Below, in pieces: positions 10,665-17,596 of a DNA stretch of 36,825 nt. The stretch is from Erysipelotrichaceae bacterium. Lineage in GTDB: Bacteria > Bacillota_I > Bacilli_A > Erysipelotrichales > Erysipelotrichaceae. The translations under genes and the position numbers were made by a program. Under the pieces are notes generated by a model. It saw only the letters and a list, made by a program, of their open reading frames with translations, was not told the origin of the DNA and made no database searches. The stretch lies in NCBI GenBank assembly GCA_016302195.1, contig JAEDOA010000005.1, positions 1 to 36,825 on the forward strand. Direction: 5' to 3'. Position 1 is the stretch's first letter. Each line of letters begins with the position of its first letter.

Positions 10665-11081
10665 TTACTCCCATCCTTCTACTTTAATGCCCATGTTTTT
10701 AGCAGTACCAGCAACGATTCTCATTGCTGCTTCTACGCTATTAGCATTTAAATCAGGCATCTTGTATTCAGCAATTTCCTTTAACTGATCAACTGTAATT
10801 GTACCAGCGATTGTTGTCTTAGGATTTCCTGAAGCCTTCGTGATACCAGCAGCCTTCTTTAACATATGAGCAGCTGGAGTAGTCTTTAATACAAAATCAA
10901 ATGACTTGTCTTCGTAAGCTGTGATAATAACAGGAACAATATCACCTTTTCTATCCTTTGTAGCATCATTGAATGCTGAACAGAATTGAGGCATATTTAT
11001 ACCAGCACTTGCTAATGCTGGACCTGGTCTAGCTCCACCAGCTTGGAATTGGAGCTTACATACTTTTGCAACTCTCTTCAT
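10665..11081 (-). CDS. rplK: 50S ribosomal protein L11, with a shortened proline-rich loop
   Basis: L11 (138 aa) binds the GTPase-associated region of 23S rRNA and is the thiostrepton site. Most of the protein is ordinary: [46 protein letters not shown]. The N-terminal loop is unusual: residues 14-30 read [17 protein letters not shown], whereas the common form is AG-x-A-x-P-x-PPVGPALGQ-x-G-x-NI. Four residues, including the paired prolines and Val, are missing and Gly-Gln has become Ala-Ser. The start ATG 11081 has AAAGAAAGGA upstream. It is the first gene of the operon and has its own promoter. Confidence 0.98.
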   Translation of the reverse strand: MKRVAKVCKLQFQAGGARPGPALASAGINMPQFCSAFNDATKDRKGDIVPVIITAYEDKSFDFVLKTTPAAHMLKKAAGITKASGNPKTTIAGTITVDQLKEIAEYKMPDLNANSVEAAMRIVAGTAKNMGIKVEGWE

Positions 11082-11108
11082 AAATAATTCCTTTCTTTAA
11101 TTTACGTT

Positions 11109-11139
11109 GTGGTATTTGAAGGGTTGCACCTTCTCCCAC
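11109..11139 (-). promoter_or_regulatory. L1-binding operator in the rplK leader, mimic of the 23S L1 site
   Basis: The minus strand reads GTGGGAG, then GAAGG paired with CCTTC around a short loop, then AAATACCAC, 28 bases before the rplK start. The GUGGGAG...GAAAUACCAC arrangement is that of helices 76-78 of 23S rRNA where L1 binds. GTGG/CCAC closes the structure with an asymmetric internal loop. L1 encoded by the second gene would repress the operon here. The sequence match is direct; regulation is established for related operons and inferred here. Confidence 0.85.
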
Positions 11140-11168
11140 AAAAAACAGTTCGCAATTTTGCGACCACG

Positions 11169-11201
11169 ATTATAATACTATTTTTTAAGCATTATTGTCA
11201 A
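11169..11201 (-). promoter_or_regulatory. rplK operon promoter
   Basis: Consensus TTGACA (11196-11201), then TATTAT (11172-11177) at 18 bases, overlapped by a perfect TATAAT (11169-11174) at 21 bases. Transcription would start near 11160 and include the L1 operator. Confidence 0.75.
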
Positions 11202-11215
11202 TAGATAGTCACTTA

Positions 11216-11245
11216 TTTACATCATCAAATTGCCATTTTTATAAT
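11216..11245 (+). promoter_or_regulatory. plus-strand promoter upstream of a short terminated transcript
   Basis: TTTACA (11216-11221), 18-base spacer, TATAAT (11240-11245). It diverges from the rplK promoter; the two -35 boxes are 14 bases apart. The predicted start is near 11252, only about 22 bases before a strong hairpin. Confidence 0.55.
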
Positions 11246-11251
11246 GTAATA

Positions 11252-11307
11252 AATCCCCAAAAATTTATATATGGAGAAAACAAGATATGTAATTGTTTTC
11301 TCTTTTT
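11252..11307 (+). ncRNA. candidate short RNA or attenuated leader
   Basis: A transcript from the promoter at 11216-11245 would be about 56 bases, mostly the hairpin at 11274-11302 plus U5. No ribosome binding site is seen for the ATG at 11271. Either it is a small RNA or it is a leader whose read-through feeds the pseudouridine synthase gene at 11468. Nothing else is recognisable in 11202-11467 besides the two plus-strand promoters. Confidence 0.3.
11274..11307 (+). terminator. intrinsic terminator
   Basis: GAGAAAACAA (11274-11283) pairs with TTGTTTTCTC (11293-11302), a 10-bp stem with 9-base loop, followed by TTTTT (11303-11307). No plus-strand protein gene lies upstream, so it terminates either the short RNA described above or an upstream transcript not recognised here. 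Confidence 0.7.
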
Positions 11308-11421
11308 ATCAAACAATAATCAAGAAAATAGTTCAAAAGATAGATTTTAATAAATGACATATCCATTTCTAAGTCCAAAGCAAAATCCGCATCTTTTTTC
11401 AGTTTTATTATGATTTCGCTT

Positions 11422-11450
11422 TTTCACTATACCAATCTATAGTTTATAAT
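11422..11450 (+). promoter_or_regulatory. promoter of the pseudouridine synthase gene
   Basis: TATAAT at 11445-11450 with a weak -35 (TTTCAC, 11422-11427) at 17 bases. The start site would be just before GGAG (11457-11460), so the leader is very short. Confidence 0.45.
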
Positions 11451-11467
11451 ACTTTTGGAGATGAATT

Positions 11468-12289
11468 ATGAAAATAAAAGCAGGCAAGCAAACCGATATC
11501 GATACTATTCTATTTGATTTTTTTCTCTCAAGAAAAACTGTTTATTTTCTGAAAGCAGAAAAAAGAGTAAGGGTTAACGGAGCAGTTGTCACTAAGAATA
11601 CGGCAATAGAAACAAATGATCAAATAGAGATAGATATTTTAAAACCCGAAACAAATGACATACCAGTTTATGATCGCAAAATAGAAGTATTATATGAAGA
11701 TGCTTATCTATTAATTATTAATAAGCCAATAGATATGTTGATATATGACAGTAACAGTCAAAACTGTCTTGATAACTGTGTTGCTAACTACTATCAAAAA
11801 AGTTGGCAAACTCACAAAGTTTACCACCTTCATAGATTAGATCGGGATACTTCAGGTTGCATCATCTATTGTAAAGAGCCTTACTTGCTGTCAAAACTAG
11901 ATTATATGATTGCCAATAAACAAATACAAAGAGATTATCTAGCTCTAATAGAGGGTAAACTAGAAAATAAAATAACCATAAATAAGCCAATAGGAAGGGA
12001 TAGACACATCAATAACAAATTCAGAATTTCAAGCAGCGGCAAACAAGCCATAACAAGTATAGAGCCAATAAAATACGAAAACGGGAATACTTTGGTTAAA
12101 TGTCGATTGAAAACTGGTAGAACTCACCAAATCAGAGTTCACCTTTCCAGTATTAATCATCCAATTGTAGGAGATAAAATATATGGAGGAAAGCAAGCTA
12201 ATAGGCTAATGTTGCATTCCTATAGCGTTTCTTTTATTCATCCAATCACTAACAAAAAAATAACAATCAGATGTAAATGCCCATTTTAA
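11468..12289 (+). CDS. RluA-family pseudouridine synthase
   Basis: Predicted 23S rRNA (or tRNA) uridine-to-pseudouridine isomerase, 273 aa. An S4-like RNA-binding region covers about residues 1-60 (VRVNGAVV). The catalytic domain follows with the family signature HRLDRDTSG at 122-130; Asp125 is the expected nucleophile. Later conserved elements are RDYLALIEG, KTGRTHQIRVHLSSI and GDKIYGG. The start ATG follows GGAG at 7 bases. It is monocistronic, between its own promoter and a terminator shared with ptsI. It could be RluD-, RluC- or YjbO-like; substrate cannot be told from sequence alone. Confidence 0.93.
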   Translation: MKIKAGKQTDIDTILFDFFLSRKTVYFLKAEKRVRVNGAVVTKNTAIETNDQIEIDILKPETNDIPVYDRKIEVLYEDAYLLIINKPIDMLIYDSNSQNCLDNCVANYYQKSWQTHKVYHLHRLDRDTSGCIIYCKEPYLLSKLDYMIANKQIQRDYLALIEGKLENKITINKPIGRDRHINNKFRISSSGKQAITSIEPIKYENGNTLVKCRLKTGRTHQIRVHLSSINHPIVGDKIYGGKQANRLMLHSYSVSFIHPITNKKITIRCKCPF

Positions 12290-12311
12290 AAGGTAGCAAG
12301 CGCTACCTTTT
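12288..12311. terminator. bidirectional terminator between convergent genes
   Basis: AAAAGGTAGC (12288-12297) pairs with GCTACCTTTT (12302-12311) around a 4-base loop. The A and T runs on each side give a U-tract in both directions, serving the pseudouridine synthase gene (plus) and ptsI (minus). Confidence 0.85.
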
Positions 12312-12315
12312 ATCA

Positions 12316-14019
12316 TTACTTTACTGTTGAATGAATTAAATCTAATACTTCCTGAGCTCTTTGACATTTAACTGCTTTAGCAGCTAGCTGTTGCATTTCT
12401 TGATAACTGATGCTGTTTGCAATGCTTCTAGCTTTCAAAATTGAAGTTGCACTCATAGAGAATTCGTCTAATCCTAAACCCATTAGTACTGCCATAGCAT
12501 CAGGTTCGCCAGCCATTTCTCCACACATGCCACACCATTTTCCTTGACTATGAGCGCCATCAATTGTCAACTTGATTAATCTTAAAATTGATGGATTTAA
12601 TGGCTGATACAAATATGAAACCTTTTCACTCATTCTGTCTGCTGCCATTGAGTATTGGATTAAGTCATTTGTTCCGATTGAGAAGAAGTCAGCGTACTTA
12701 GCAAATTCATCAGCTAGCACTGCTGCTGCTGGAATTTCAACCATCATACCTACCTGTAAATCCTGACCAACTTCAACCCCTTCCTTAACTAGTTTTTCCT
12801 TTTCCTCCTCTAATAAGGCTTTTGCTGAAACAAACTCGTCAATAGTCGCAATCATTGGGAACATGATTCTCAATTTTCCATAAGCACTTGCTCTTAATAA
12901 AGCTCTTAATTGAGTTCTAAAAATGTCTTTTCTATCTAAGCATAATCTAATAGCACGGTAACCTAAGAATGGATTCATTTCTGGATCGATTGGTAAATAT
13001 GGCAATTTTTTATCGCCTCCAATATCCAAGGTTCTAACAACAACAGGTTTACCGTTCATAGCAACCAATACTTTTTTATAAGCTTCAAATTGTTGCTGTT
13101 CGGTTGGTAATTCAGTAGAGTTCATATATAAGAACTCTGTTCTATATAATCCAACTCCCTCTCCACCATTATCAATAACACCAGCAACATCATCAGGAGT
13201 TCCAATGTTACCAACAATTTCAACCTTATGACCGTCAGTAGTAATAGTTTCTTTATCCTTTAATACCTTTAAAGCAGCAACTTCTTTTTGATACTTTTCA
13301 GCTTTTTCTTGATACTGTTCAATTGTCTTTTCATCAGGATTTACAATTAACTGACCCTTTAAAGCATCAAGAATCAATAAATCCCCATGCTTTACTTCGC
13401 TCATCACTGATGCAATACCTACAACAGCTGGGATTTCCAAACTTCTTGCCATAATAGCTGAGTGAGATGTTCTACCACCAATTTCAGTGGCGAAACCCTT
13501 AGTAAACTTCTTATCTAATTGTGCTGTATCCGAAGGAGTTAAATCGTGAGCAACCACAATAACTTCCTGGTCAATCAATGATAAATCAGCTACATCAACA
13601 CCTAAAATATGATATTTAATACGAGTAGTAACATCCTTGATATCGGCTGCTCTTTCTCTCATATATTCATCATCTAAGCTTTCAAACATTGAAATGTAGT
13701 TATTGCTGACAACATCTAAAGCATATTCAGCATTAACCTTTTCGTTTTCAATCATGCTAATAACTTCATCGCTCATAGCAGGATCATCTACAACCATTAA
13801 ATGAGCATCAAAAATTTCCAATTCTTCATCAGACAATTTGCCTGTTGCTCTCTCTTTAATTGTTTCGATGTCTTTTCTAGAGGCAGCTAAAGCATTTTTA
13901 AATTTTTCGATTTCCTCTTGAGGATTTGAATCCTTTTTTTCGATTGTTATTTGTGGTGTTTCCAATTTATAAGCTTTTGCTATTGTAATACCACTACTTG
14001 CTGCAATACCTTTTAACAT
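12316..14019 (-). CDS. ptsI: phosphoenolpyruvate-protein phosphotransferase (PTS enzyme I)
   Basis: Enzyme I takes phosphate from PEP and passes it to HPr, the first step of sugar PTS uptake; cytoplasmic, 567 aa. The swivelling phosphohistidine site is GGRTSHSAI with His186. The PEP-binding barrel follows: LYRTEFLYMN, GGDKKLPYLP, and near the C-terminus FFSIGTNDLIQY and GKWCGMCGEMAG, with the catalytic Cys. Length is as expected (about 570). AGGAGGG is 13 bases before the ATG, slightly long spacing. ptsH is not adjacent, unlike the ptsHI arrangement of many Firmicutes; the gene upstream is an unrelated small protein. Confidence 0.98.
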   Translation of the reverse strand: MLKGIAASSGITIAKAYKLETPQITIEKKDSNPQEEIEKFKNALAASRKDIETIKERATGKLSDEELEIFDAHLMVVDDPAMSDEVISMIENEKVNAEYALDVVSNNYISMFESLDDEYMRERAADIKDVTTRIKYHILGVDVADLSLIDQEVIVVAHDLTPSDTAQLDKKFTKGFATEIGGRTSHSAIMARSLEIPAVVGIASVMSEVKHGDLLILDALKGQLIVNPDEKTIEQYQEKAEKYQKEVAALKVLKDKETITTDGHKVEIVGNIGTPDDVAGVIDNGGEGVGLYRTEFLYMNSTELPTEQQQFEAYKKVLVAMNGKPVVVRTLDIGGDKKLPYLPIDPEMNPFLGYRAIRLCLDRKDIFRTQLRALLRASAYGKLRIMFPMIATIDEFVSAKALLEEEKEKLVKEGVEVGQDLQVGMMVEIPAAAVLADEFAKYADFFSIGTNDLIQYSMAADRMSEKVSYLYQPLNPSILRLIKLTIDGAHSQGKWCGMCGEMAGEPDAMAVLMGLGLDEFSMSATSILKARSIANSISYQEMQQLAAKAVKCQRAQEVLDLIHSTVK

Positions 14020-14055
14020 AATATTTCTTCATTCCCTCCTATAGGATTTTCTTAT

Positions 14056-14084
14056 CTTATATTAGCACTTTTCAACTCTTAAAA
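14056..14084 (-). promoter_or_regulatory. possible ptsI promoter
   Basis: TTTTAA (14079-14084), 17-base spacer, TATAAG (14056-14061). The -35 lies in the last codons of the upstream 96-residue gene. Weak match, so ptsI may also be read from the upstream gene. Confidence 0.35.
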
Positions 14085-14362
14085 CAATGTAAAAAGGTCT
14101 TCATCGCTTGATATTTAAGCCTATAGTAGGTTGATTTAGAATAATAGTTTCTCCACCAGTACTTTTGCTGCTGATTATCCAGAAAATCATTTTCAAATAT
14201 TCTCTTTTCTTCTTTTTTAAGCAAAGAAAGAGCATATTCTACTTTTAAAGCGAATTTTTCATCAGCATCACTGTCCTTCAATACATGGCTTTTAAATCTA
14301 TTCAGATTATAATCATCTACAATTTGAGTTATTTGCTTTGCCATTATTTTAAATTCAGTCAT
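14072..14362 (-). CDS. small HTH-like protein, possibly MG284/MPN403 family
   Basis: A 96-residue basic protein. A helical N-terminal part is followed by LLKKEEKRIFENDFL and a C-terminal segment with WWRNYYSKSTYYR and an AMKTFL helix (about 69-92). The pattern, KEE..I then YS.STYYR..Y.A...FL, looks like a helix-turn-helix of the sigma region 4/ArpU type, so DNA binding is plausible. It also resembles a small conserved protein family of mycoplasmas (MG284/MPN403); I recall this only by motif and could not check it. AAAGGAT lies 9 bases before the ATG. It is upstream of ptsI on the same strand with a 52-base gap. Function unknown. Confidence 0.75.
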   Translation of the reverse strand: MTEFKIMAKQITQIVDDYNLNRFKSHVLKDSDADEKFALKVEYALSLLKKEEKRIFENDFLDNQQQKYWWRNYYSKSTYYRLKYQAMKTFLHCFKS

Positions 14363-14526
14363 ATAAATATTATCCTTTCAAAAATTGGCTATTCACGTGA
14401 ATAAATTTATTATATAAGCCTTTAGACAAATATCTATAGGAAAATAATTAAACGGGATTTTTTCAAAACAAAATAGGGAAAATAATGATACTCACTACAG
14501 AATTAGCCTATCATCCCACATACCAC

Positions 14527-14553
14527 AAAAAAAGTTTGATAACTGTATCAAAC
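14527..14553 (-). terminator. terminator of the tRNA operon
   Basis: Minus-strand GTTTGATA (14546-14553) pairs with TATCAAAC (14534-14541) around a 4-base loop, followed by seven U (14527-14533). It lies 13 bases after the CCA end of tRNA-Gly. The rest of 14363-14526 holds only AT-rich spacer and a 12-bp palindrome at 14391-14402. Confidence 0.9.
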
Positions 14554-14566
14554 CTTTGCTTTTCAA

Positions 14567-14640
14567 TGGAGCAAGTGAGGGGAATTGAACCCCCGTGTCG
14601 ACCTTGGCAAGGTCGCGTTCTACCATTGAACTACACCTGC
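14567..14640 (-). tRNA. tRNA-Gly (anticodon GCC)
   Basis: Full cloverleaf on the minus strand: acceptor GCAGGTG pairs with CACTTGC (one G-U), anticodon stem CGACC/GGTCG around TTGCCAA, and T-arm with GGTTCAATTCC. The discriminator is T and CCA is encoded (14567-14569). Third gene of a three-tRNA operon, 4 bases after tRNA-Asp. Confidence 0.97.
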
Positions 14641-14644
14641 GAAA

Positions 14645-14721
14645 TGGCGGTCCAGACGAGGATCGAACTCGCGATCTCCTCCGTGACAGGGAGGCATGTT
14701 AAACCACTACACCACTGGACC
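14645..14721 (-). tRNA. tRNA-Asp (anticodon GTC)
   Basis: Acceptor GGTCCAG pairs with CTGGACC, discriminator G, CCA encoded. Anticodon stem CCTCC/GGAGG encloses CTGTCAC, giving GTC. The T-loop is GTTCGATCC. Middle gene of the operon. Confidence 0.97.
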
Positions 14722-14737
14722 AGATTTTTAAATTTAA

Positions 14738-14828
14738 TGGCGGAGAAGGAGGGATTTGAACCCTCGCGCCAGTTTCCCGACCTATACCCTTAGCAGGGGC
14801 ACCTCTTCGACCTCTTGAGTACTTCTCC
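14738..14828 (-). tRNA. tRNA-Ser (anticodon GCT)
   Basis: A 91-base class II tRNA with a long variable arm. Acceptor GGAGAAG pairs with CTTCTCC, discriminator G, CCA encoded. The anticodon loop CTGCTAA gives GCT, reading AGC and AGT. First gene of the operon. Confidence 0.97.
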
Positions 14829-14853
14829 TTAACAGAAATCTCAGTGCTTACTT

Positions 14854-14882
14854 ATAATACCACATCAATTTGACATATGCAA
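14854..14882 (-). promoter_or_regulatory. tRNA operon promoter
   Basis: TTGCAT (14877-14882), exactly 17 bases, TATTAT (14854-14859). The start site would be about 20 bases before the 5' end of tRNA-Ser. Confidence 0.8.
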
Positions 14883-14919
14883 GTATTAATTCAAAAAAAT
14901 TGATTACTGTCTTCAATTA

Positions 14920-14948
14920 TTTACAAACCTTTTCATTCCAAGTAAAAT
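14920..14948 (+). promoter_or_regulatory. promoter of the patatin/oxidoreductase operon
   Basis: TTTACA (14920-14925), 17-base spacer, TAAAAT (14943-14948), then the ribosome binding site GAGGAAG and the ATG at 14978. Confidence 0.7.
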
Positions 14949-14977
14949 ATTTATGAAAAAAGTGAGGAAGTTATTTT

Positions 14978-15844
14978 ATGAATAAAAATATAGGATTAGT
15001 GTTAGAAGGAGGAGGTTTCAGAGGAAGCTATACTGCAGGAGCTTTAAACTGGTTGGCTGATCAAGGAATATTTTTCAATTATACTGTTACTATTTCTGCT
15101 GCAACTCCTTTTGCCTTTTTATATCTAACAAACAATATACAACAGATGCACGACATTTCAGTAAACGGGTTATCTGATAAAAATGTATTTGGTATAAAAC
15201 CTATTTTTAATGAGGGTTCTATTGTTGGCTATAATTTTCTAATAAATAAATATCTGCGTCCTTTCTACAAAGAGGCGCTTGAGAAATTAAGAAATTCTGA
15301 CAAAGATATGGAAGTTGGCTTATATAATATGACAAAACAACAATTACAGTATTTTAATAAAACACAATTTGATGACGATGTTCAAATGTTTAAGGCTAGC
15401 TGTACTTTACCATTAGCAGGAAAAATGACAGAAATCAAAGATAATAAGTATCTTGATGGTGGCATTAGAACAATGGTTTCAATTGAAAGAGCAATAAAAA
15501 CAGGACACCAAAAGAATCTTGTTATAGTAACTAAGGACAAGAACTACGTCAGAAAACCAAATGGATTTTTATTGTCAACCATTCTTAAAATAGTCTATAG
15601 AAAATTTAAAACAATGTTATCAACTTTAGATGATCGTGTGGGAAACTACTATAACGAGATGGACACAATTTACCAATTAGAAGAGCAATCAAAAGCCCTA
15701 CTAATTCGTCCATCAAAAGATACAGGTGTTAAACGTTTCTCAGGAAGCGCTGAACAATTAGAAGAAATGTATCAGCTGGGCTATAAAGATATGGAAGATA
15801 GAAAAGAAGAAATCTATAAATTTTTAGAAATGGAGGATAAATAA
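14978..15844 (+). CDS. patatin-like phospholipase family protein with an altered nucleophile elbow
   Basis: Predicted lipid acyl hydrolase of the patatin/YjjU type, 288 aa, no signal peptide. The oxyanion-hole motif GGGFRG is at residues 11-16. The catalytic Asp is Asp160 in YLDGG. The nucleophile serine is Ser40, but the usual G-x-S-x-G elbow reads Thr38-Ile-Ser40-Ala-Ala42, so both glycines are replaced. The candidate dyad Ser40/Asp160 is kept, so activity cannot be excluded. GTGAGGAAG precedes the ATG. The stop and the next ATG share one base (TAATG), so the two genes are translationally coupled. Confidence 0.88.
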   Translation: MNKNIGLVLEGGGFRGSYTAGALNWLADQGIFFNYTVTISAATPFAFLYLTNNIQQMHDISVNGLSDKNVFGIKPIFNEGSIVGYNFLINKYLRPFYKEALEKLRNSDKDMEVGLYNMTKQQLQYFNKTQFDDDVQMFKASCTLPLAGKMTEIKDNKYLDGGIRTMVSIERAIKTGHQKNLVIVTKDKNYVRKPNGFLLSTILKIVYRKFKTMLSTLDDRVGNYYNEMDTIYQLEEQSKALLIRPSKDTGVKRFSGSAEQLEEMYQLGYKDMEDRKEEIYKFLEMEDK

Positions 15845-16839
15845 TGAAACTAGGAATTGTCGGAACAGGGTTAATCGTTGACACTCTTTTCCAATTTATT
15901 GAGGAAATCGATAATATCGAAATAACTGCGCTATGTGGCACAGTTCACAGTAAAGATAAAATTGAATTGTTATCTACTTCCCACAATATTAGCAATACAT
16001 TCACCGATTACAATCAATTCTTAAAATCTGATAGTTTTGACACAGTATATGTAGCAGTGCCAAATTATCTTCACTACCAATTTTCAAAACAGGCTCTTCT
16101 AGCCAATAAAAATGTTATCTGTGAAAAGCCATTTACCACAAATTATAAGCAAGCGGCAAATCTTGCAAAAATTGCCCAAGAGAAAAAGCTTATAATTGTA
16201 GAGGCCATAAGCAGCATTCATAATCCTAATTTCATCAAAATAAAAGAATTAGTCAATAACTTGGGAGATATTAAAATTGTCACATTAAACTACACTCAAT
16301 ACTCAAGTCGCTATGATGCATTTATGCAGGGCAATATCCTTCCTGCCTTTGATGTAAATAAATCAGGAGGCGCCTTAATGGACTTAAACGTCTATAATAT
16401 TCACTTTGTTACAGAGCTGTTTGGTAACTGTCAAAAAGTTGCATATTATCCAAATATTGAGCGCAATATCGATACAAGTGGCATCTTGATAATGGAATAT
16501 CCTAGTTTTAAGGTAGTTAGTATTGCCGCAAAAGATTGCGCAAGCCCATTTACCAATTCCATTCAGGGAAATAAAGGAGCTATCTATACAAACTCTCCTT
16601 TATACACCTTAACTGATTTTACATATCAGTTGAACAAACAACAGCCAATGCATTATGATTTAACTCAAGGAATGCATCGAATGAAACCTGAATTTATTGA
16701 TTTTGCTTCAATCATAGACAATAAGGATTTTCAACAGGCGCAACAGCTACTAAATCATTCTCTTGTAGTTATGGATGTCTTAACAAAGGCAAGAGAATCA
16801 GGCAATATCGTATTTGCTGATGATAAAACAGAATTATAA
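15844..16839 (+). CDS. Gfo/Idh/MocA-family oxidoreductase
   Basis: Predicted NAD(P)-dependent dehydrogenase of sugars or related polyols, 331 aa, cytoplasmic. A Rossmann start, KLGIVGTGLIVDTL, has the GxGxxx pattern. The family signature CEKPFTTN is around residues 97-104, with the conserved Lys of the EKP motif. The C-terminal sheet domain is present, including GGALMDLNVYNIHF, which carries the catalytic-type His. Its substrate is not apparent, and its partnership with a patatin-like protein does not suggest a pathway I can name. It overlaps the previous gene by one base. Its original terminator region has been interrupted by the IS remnant. Confidence 0.9.
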   Translation: MKLGIVGTGLIVDTLFQFIEEIDNIEITALCGTVHSKDKIELLSTSHNISNTFTDYNQFLKSDSFDTVYVAVPNYLHYQFSKQALLANKNVICEKPFTTNYKQAANLAKIAQEKKLIIVEAISSIHNPNFIKIKELVNNLGDIKIVTLNYTQYSSRYDAFMQGNILPAFDVNKSGGALMDLNVYNIHFVTELFGNCQKVAYYPNIERNIDTSGILIMEYPSFKVVSIAAKDCASPFTNSIQGNKGAIYTNSPLYTLTDFTYQLNKQQPMHYDLTQGMHRMKPEFIDFASIIDNKDFQQAQQLLNHSLVVMDVLTKARESGNIVFADDKTEL

Positions 16840-16843
16840 AAAG

Positions 16844-16851
16844 AATTAATC
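16844..16851 (+). repeat. left copy of an 8-bp direct repeat flanking the IS remnant
   Basis: AATTAATC lies immediately before the TG end of the insertion element and is repeated at 17597-17604. It is the candidate target duplication. Eight bases is longer than the 3-5 usual in the IS3 family. Confidence 0.6.
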
Positions 16852-16893
16852 TGTCCTGAACCCAAAAAGTTGGACTAAAAAATATTAAGTTAA

Positions 16894-17245
16894 TTATAAG
16901 GCTTGATTCCTTGCCTGGCAAGGGGTTAAGCCTTTTAACTTTACTGTAATTCTCTTATTGTTGTAGTAATCAATATAATCAACCATAGCTTTATATAATT
17001 CATCAAGTGTCTTAAACTCACTCTCATGGCCATAGAACATCTCATTCTTCATCTTTCCAAAGAACTGTTCCATGATTCGGTTATCCATGCAGTTTCCTTT
17101 TCTGCTCATAGACTGAATAATTCCTCTGTCAGCTAAAGCTTTGTGGTAAGACTGCATCTGATACTACCATCACTGATCACTATGAAAGATAAGACCTTTA
17201 AGATCTTCATATTTGGACCTTAGCTCTGTTACAACTATTGTTTTT
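16894..17245 (-). pseudogene. IS3-family transposase OrfB, C-terminal fragment
   Basis: The integrase-type C-terminus is clear: SRKGNCMDNRIMEQFFGKMK with the catalytic Glu, then YIDYYNNKRI and LKGLTPCQARN. Read upstream in the same frame, GLIFHSDQ is followed by TGA, TGG, TAG, TAT where intact relatives have Q-G-W-Q-Y; stops are at 17170-17172 and 17164-17166, each one substitution from sense. Further upstream TIVVTELRSKY runs directly into EDLKGL, which I read as the junction of a large in-frame deletion. The open part from ATG 17157 is 87 codons. Confidence 0.88.
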
Positions 17246-17504
17246 GCTTTGGTTGTTGCGCGTTTCTTTGTAGAACCAAGGCTCTCAATTTTTTTAGTGC
17301 TTCTACCTCTGCCTCTAGCTCAAGATTTCGCTGTTTTAGTTCAGCTAGTTGTTTGTCTTTTGGATCATCATATACTATTTCTTCTTTCTTCTTTCTCATG
17401 ATCGCTGGTCATCCTTTCGGTTTATTCTTAAGACCATTATAACCATTTTCTTCATATTTTTTAGGCCAATCGATTATTTGGTCTTCTGTTTTTAGTTTTG
17501 CCAT
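17235..17504 (-). pseudogene. IS3-family OrfA remnant
   Basis: From an ATG at 17504 the frame gives KTEDQIIDW, KKYEENGYNGLKNKPKG, then TGA (17409-17411), then PAIMRKKKEEIVYDD and a leucine-zipper-like ELKQRNLELEAEVEALKKL, ending TAG at 17235. The K-G-R-P pattern of relatives suggests the TGA was CGA. The N-terminal helix-turn-helix part is not recognisable. An A-rich run before the stop, with orfB in the -1 frame, fits the programmed frameshift of the family. Confidence 0.75.
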
Positions 17505-17533
17505 ATAAAAATGAACCCTCCCATCTGGCGCGA

Positions 17534-17569
17534 AATTTATTATGATAGGCTAGCCTATCATAATAAATT
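17534..17569. repeat. 36-bp perfect palindrome
   Basis: Two 18-base arms, 17534-17551 and 17552-17569, are exact reverse complements with no spacer (centre GGCT|AGCC). It lies inside the IS remnant between its right terminal repeat and the orfA remnant. It may be a cruciform or a hairpin that blocks transcription or translation from outside. No U-tract follows on either strand. Confidence 0.9.
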
Positions 17570-17596
17570 CTTTGTCCAAACTTTTGGATTCACTTC

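Noticed and set aside
11202..11467. Remnants of secE or nusG upstream of rplK.
   Set aside because: I read both strands for conserved SecE or NusG segments and saw none; only promoters, a hairpin and AT-rich sequence.
14391..14402. 12-bp palindrome ATTCACGTGAAT upstream of the 96-residue gene as an operator.
   Set aside because: Single short AT-rich palindrome without a good promoter beside it; not enough evidence to call a regulator site.
14485..14793. A 102-codon open frame on the plus strand.
   Set aside because: It runs antisense through the tRNA-Gly and tRNA-Asp genes and into tRNA-Ser; its peptide strings of the RGIEPP and EGFEPS kind are the well-known false translation of tRNA complements.
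17164..17172. TGA and TAG in the transposase frame might be read as recoded sense codons (TGA where Gly is expected).
   Set aside because: Nearby genes use TGA and TAG as stops, the element also has a large deletion, and each stop is one substitution from the sense codon. Decay is the simple explanation.
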